Shown piece after piece: positions 60,548 through 64,000 of a DNA stretch of 64,000 bases (within the stretch, counting starts at the first letter, position 1; the number at the start of each line of letters is the position of its first letter). The notes beneath the pieces were generated by a model. That model searched no databases, had not been told where the DNA came from, and saw only the letters and a program-made list of their open reading frames with translations. Both the position numbers and the translations under genes were made by a program. Source of the stretch: Chrysopilus asiliformis (lineage: Eukaryota; Arthropoda; Insecta; Diptera; Rhagionidae); assembly GCA_964034945.1 (NCBI GenBank), contig OZ035962.1:70384274-70448273 (forward strand). Direction: 5' to 3'.

Positions 60548-60729
60548 CTTTTTTTTATGTTTATCAGGAGCTTAGGCAAATTGCCTCTAATGCCGAAGTG
60601 TTTAGGTCCATGAGCAGAAACGTTTCAAATTCAAATTCAAGCCGAATTATTTTTGCCCTGAGTGGGATTTCAACCACTGCTCTTTGGATCACAAGGCAAG
60701 CACTTAGCTGACTGAGCCATCCATACCCG
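60548..60729 (-). mobile_element. tRNA-derived SINE (about 180 bp)
   Basis: On the minus strand GGGTATGGATGGCTCAGTCA starts the element, with box A TGGCTCAGTCAGC (60707-60719) and box B GGTTGAAATCC (60665-60675) at tRNA spacing, followed by a CCACTCAGGGC acceptor-like arm. A 3' unit follows (CGGCATTAGAGGCAATTTGC) and an A-rich tail (ATAAAAAAAAGG). Flanking duplication is only weak (AATTTAA). It is transcribed by RNA polymerase III by analogy with other SINEs. Confidence 0.72.
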
Positions 60730-61790
60730 CAAATTAAATTCTTAATTTTAGATTAATATGTATAGAAAATATACTCAGACTTCTAAAATAAACCAATTCC
60801 AGACTTTACTTTCTAAATTTTAGAATAATGAGTTTTAATTTTAGGCTGAAATGATTAAAAAGTAGTCACAATTTTCTAAAACTGAATAAATTGTAGACTT
60901 TGAAGTTTTGTTTTTAGACCGAAAAGTCGAATTCGAGCATCGCGACTTTTCTAAAAATTGACCGACCGACTGATGAATTTGAAAAAGAAAAATAAACTGA
61001 AAAGACTAAATATTAGACAAAAAGTTTAATTCAATTTTATCCGAATTGAAGTAAAACTTACAAGGTTTAGTTCTCATACTCATAGGTCTAATATTTCGAT
61101 TAAAAGTTTAGAAATAAGGCGGAGAGGTTTAAAACAAATTCTTAAGAAAGAAAAAGTGTACTTTTTTAACTATAGTCTTAAAAATAAACCGAAACTCACT
61201 AAATATTAAACTTTTCGACTAAAATATACTCTAAACTTTCAAAAAGTTTTAAATATAGAGAAAATAGTTTAAAATTCCACTAAACTTTCAAAAGTTTAAA
61301 AAATTGAAGGAAAAAGTCTTAAAATTAGACTCCAGTTTTTACCGTGTAGAACTCCGTATCTTAAGCTGTTATCGAGACCGACATTTAAAAAAGAGTTTTT
61401 TGCGATTATCTCGAAAAACAACAGGTTTTTGGCGATTTAATGTATGAGATGAATTGAAGAGAATAATGTTTGCTATAATTCGGTCTGTTACCGTTATCTG
61501 ACATCTTTTACCGTGATCGAGATATTGACATTAAAAATTTTAAAAATATATTTTTGCGAATTGCTTGCAAACTACCGGTTTTTCGAAAAAATAGTTTAGA
61601 ATTAAAGGTATTAAAATTCTCTATATTTTTGTCTTTCACCGTAAATCGATATATTTGACCGTTATTGAGATATTTCAGATTTTGTAAAATAAAAACCAAT
61701 ATTTTATTTGTCAGGTAAATTGTGCAAAAACGTAGATTTTGTATAAGAAAGCCATGTGCTGTCACATCAGATATTTTATTTATAGAGTAG

Positions 61791-62317
61791 CGAATCAAAG
61801 GCGTTGGAAATCTTCGAAATCCAGTCGCGTGAATGAAGACTACAACTTTATTGATGGGTAATTTGTTTTACATTGACAAATTAAGAGGGTACGCAACATC
61901 GAGAGGACCAAAAATTAAACGCGCCATCCCGCACGATTTTCATACTTGGTGGGTGACAATGAGCGCTTAATGCCATGAACCAACCCTAGCAGAGGAATAT
62001 TTTTTCCTGGAGTTAGAAGACAGATTTCGTTTCATTTTTGGGTGAATGCTCCTGCATCTAAGAGAGATTCGACTTGATACTATAGGATTAATTTACTTTT
62101 CTCAGAGTTTTGACATGGATTTCGTTTTAAGAAATTATTTATTTCAAAGGGATAAATTCTTAACTGAGATGAACAGCGGAAATAAGGAATCTTCTTATCA
62201 AATATATTGATTAATTTGCCCCTGTGGAAGCGGCGAATTGGGGCGGCCAGAACTCAACATGGGCTGTAGAGCCAATGAGCACACGGAGAGAAATAATTCC
62301 TACAAAAAATACTATCA
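61791..62317. other. Nothing recognised
   Basis: Slightly GC-richer than average (CGCGCCATCCCGCACGATTT near 61920), but no gene or element identified. Confidence 0.5.
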
Positions 62318-62665
62318 GGGTATTCACAGTCCTCTTTTAAATTGCGAGTAAATTTACCGCTCGGTAATTCAGTCAAATTTAACAGATTTTTACCGAGACG
62401 GTAATTTGGTTCATGTAATGTTTTTAGTCGTCAAATTTTCTCGCTGGCTTTTTGTTAATCTCATCGGACTGATGCAAATTTTTTCAATTTTGATAGCCGT
62501 TGCCACAATAGAAATTCAAAAGAATACATCAAACATGGATTTAAAGGTATGTGACATATTTTACAATCAAATTCGCAGTTCATGATTTGGTCACGTATCC
62601 AATAAAAGCGCTGTTCTCAAATCTGTACTGTGGCATGTTCACAGCAGAATATTTTCAGTCTTTTA

Positions 62666-63570
62666 ACACATGGATCAATAAGTCCCGAGACTAACCCAGA
62701 GATGACGCTCGTAGTAAACCAGTAACCACGTCTTTCTAGAGTACTAACCTTTGCTTGAAACGTGTCAAAATTTTAAGTCGATCGGACCAGAAACAGCTGA
62801 GTTATCGAGGTTGGAGTAAAGTCGTTTTGTAGTTTGTTTAAAAAATGGAAAAAACCGAGTTTCGTGTTCTGATAAAACATTGTTTTTTAATGGATAAAAA
62901 CACCGTGCAAGCGAAACAATGGATTGAAAAATGTTACCCGGACTCTTGTCCATCAAAAGCAACGATTTGTCGGTGGTTTGCCGAGTTTAAACGTGGTCGT
63001 ACCGACACAAATGACGCGGAACGCTCGGGTAGACCTGTGGAAGCCGTTACACCGGAAAATGTGAGTGAAGTGACAAAAATTATAATGAAAGATCGTAAAG
63101 TGAAGCTCCGTGAGATTGCTGAGATAACACAGATATCATATGGAAGTGCATTTACTATCCTTCATGAAAAATTGAGCATGAAAAAGGTTTTTTCCAAGTG
63201 GGTGCCGCGATTGCTTTCGATGGAACAAAAACAGCAACGAGTCGATGATTCAGAAAGCTGTTTATCGCTATTTACTCGCAATAAAAAAGATTTCTTGCGT
63301 CGTTACGTGTCCATGGACGAAACATGGATACATCACTACACTCCAGAGTCGAAGCGGCAGTCATCTGAGCGGCGCACAGCTGGCGAAAGCCGTCCGAAGC
63401 GTCCGAAAACGCAGCAGTCAGCTGGCAAAGTCATGGCGTCAGTTTTTTGGGATACGCATGGCGTGACGATTGTATCACCCTAAAAGGTGATTATATTGAT
63501 GAATAAAAAAAAATTTTGCAAAAAAAATGTTGTTTTCATTGTTAGTCTCGGGACTTATTGATCCATGTGT
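62666..63570 (+). mobile_element. mariner element, irritans-type, 3' deleted (905 bp)
   Basis: Perfect terminal repeats ACACATGGATCAATAAGTCC continuing to CGAGACTAAC, flanked by TA (62664-62665, 63571-63572). The empty site CTTTTAATATTACC exists in both other family A copies. Confidence 0.97.
62845..63483 (+). pseudogene. mariner transposase, C-terminally truncated
   Basis: 212 residues, no internal stop, starting MEKTEFRVLIKHCFLMDKNT as in Himar1-like irritans mariners (usual length about 345). DNA-binding helix-turn-helix part residues 1-110, WVPRLL at 119-124, first catalytic Asp158 in MDETW, second Asp203 in FWDTHG. It ends VTIVSP because a deletion joins the coding region to the 3' end of the element. 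The third Asp (HDNAP) and PYSPDLAP are absent, so it cannot catalyse transposition, though DNA binding could remain. Confidence 0.95.
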
Positions 63571-63703
63571 TAATATTACCGAAAACACCGAATACCCAAA
63601 ATTAAAAGAGGACTGTGAATACCCTGTATATCTGAGTGGAGTTTTTTGTTATGATTACCCAAAATTGTAAGAAGAATTTTCTATTTTTGGGTAGAATTTC
63701 CCC

Positions 63704-64000
63704 TTTTTACTTTCTTATACGAAGCATAATAAAGTATTGTATTCATAAAAGTTAGACCTTTTGATTTTGCTTAAACTTCCGAGCCGATTGGAGTCATATT
63801 ACAAAAATATCTTTCTGTTTGTCAGTCTGTGTACAAGATTTCTTGTATGTACTATCAATTTCTGGTGAAAATTCGTTAGCGGGAAGTAGCCAAAACGGCG
63901 GCTTTTTAAAAGTCGCAATTTCGTTTCTGCGATTTACGATTTACGCACGTTTTTAAGTGATGTTATATATGATAACACTTGGAGACAATAAAATCTTAAG
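63704..64000 (+). repeat. Dispersed repeat family F2, copy e, cut by the window edge
   Basis: TTTACTTTCTTATACGAAGC, ATAATAAAGTATTGTATTCA, TTTGTCAGTCTGTGTACAAG and AAAACGGCGGCTTTTTAAAA in F2 order. Confidence 0.85.

Larger units (their letters stand above)
58014..61346. mobile_element. Foldback Tc1/mariner-type MITE, 3.3 kb including nested elements
   Basis: CACGGTAAAAACTGGAGTCT and its exact inverse at 61327-61346, flanked by TA (58012-58013, 61347-61348). Arms carry many TTTAAGTTTAAAATTTAGAC-like words in both orientations. Own sequence is about 1 kb; the rest is the hAT MITE 58064-59519, the TGCCCGG element 59715-60379 and the SINE. Confidence 0.88.
56941..61790 (+). repeat. Dispersed repeat family F2, copy d, carrying several nested insertions
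   Basis: F2 pieces: 56941-57295, 57980-58013 and 61347-61790, co-linear with 22003-22910. They are separated by the elements at 57296-57979 and 58014-61346. Ends at GTAGATTTTGTATAAGAAAG like other copies. Confidence 0.88.
62318..63624 (+). mobile_element. 487-bp TIR element, family A, copy 3, carrying a mariner
   Basis: GGGTATTCACAGTCCTCTTT and its inverse bound the copy. Without the mariner it is 400 bp; about 100 bp between TTCATGTAA and TGTTTTTAG is missing relative to the other copies. The ATGGATTTAAAG with GTATGTGA is kept. Confidence 0.9.

Overview
This is a window from an AT-rich insect genome, most likely a dipteran. The host gene is coded by small exons with GT-AG introns, its product is almost residue-for-residue Drosophila-like Chip, and the rest is packed with insect-type DNA transposons (mariner, hAT, PIF/Harbinger, piggyBac, pogo-like). 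Nothing bacterial or viral was recognised.

The only host gene I can support is Chip (LIM-domain-binding protein, LDB1 orthologue), on the minus strand between 15314 and 5015. Seven coding exons give 376 residues that run without a break from just before the 'RRHTSYF' segment through the dimerisation domain, the LDB1/Chip conserved domain, the basic nuclear localisation signal and the LIM-interaction domain to the stop codon. The N-terminal coding exon was not found. Unless a 40-nt candidate at 40611-40650 is real, the first intron in view is longer than 48 kb and extends past the right edge. A T-rich 3' flank with poly(A) signals lies at 3.4-5.0 kb.

Everything else is repeats. Left edge (0-3.4 kb): a possible TTAA element, a small MITE and a 2.0-kb hAT-type foldback element with a perfect 8-bp target duplication. 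Chip introns (5.3-15.2 kb): a pogo-like MITE, Harbinger-type MITE, internally deleted mariner and copies of dispersed family X. 15-28 kb: a hAT element with a nested Harbinger element, dispersed family F2, a mariner-like deletion derivative, a 122-bp tandem array, and a Harbinger element nested in another. 28-42 kb: mostly single-copy-looking AT-rich DNA, a 48-bp-arm hairpin, a pogo-like element broken by family X, a 117-bp tandem array and a piggyBac-type MITE. 42-64 kb: two nearly identical 1.46-kb hAT MITEs, three copies of a 487-bp TIR element, a second mariner-like deletion derivative, a self-nested X element, a four-level transposon nest containing a tRNA-derived SINE (57-62 kb), and an irritans-type mariner inside one of the 487-bp elements.

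Two themes stand out. First, nesting order can be read directly, because several insertions have intact target duplications and un-inserted paralogous sites in the same window. Second, at least six otherwise unrelated noncoding families share one modular layout: a GTCYG oligomer followed within tens of bases by a 'cTTGAAATTTTg' core. I know no explanation for this. No CRISPR array or complete autonomous transposon was seen.
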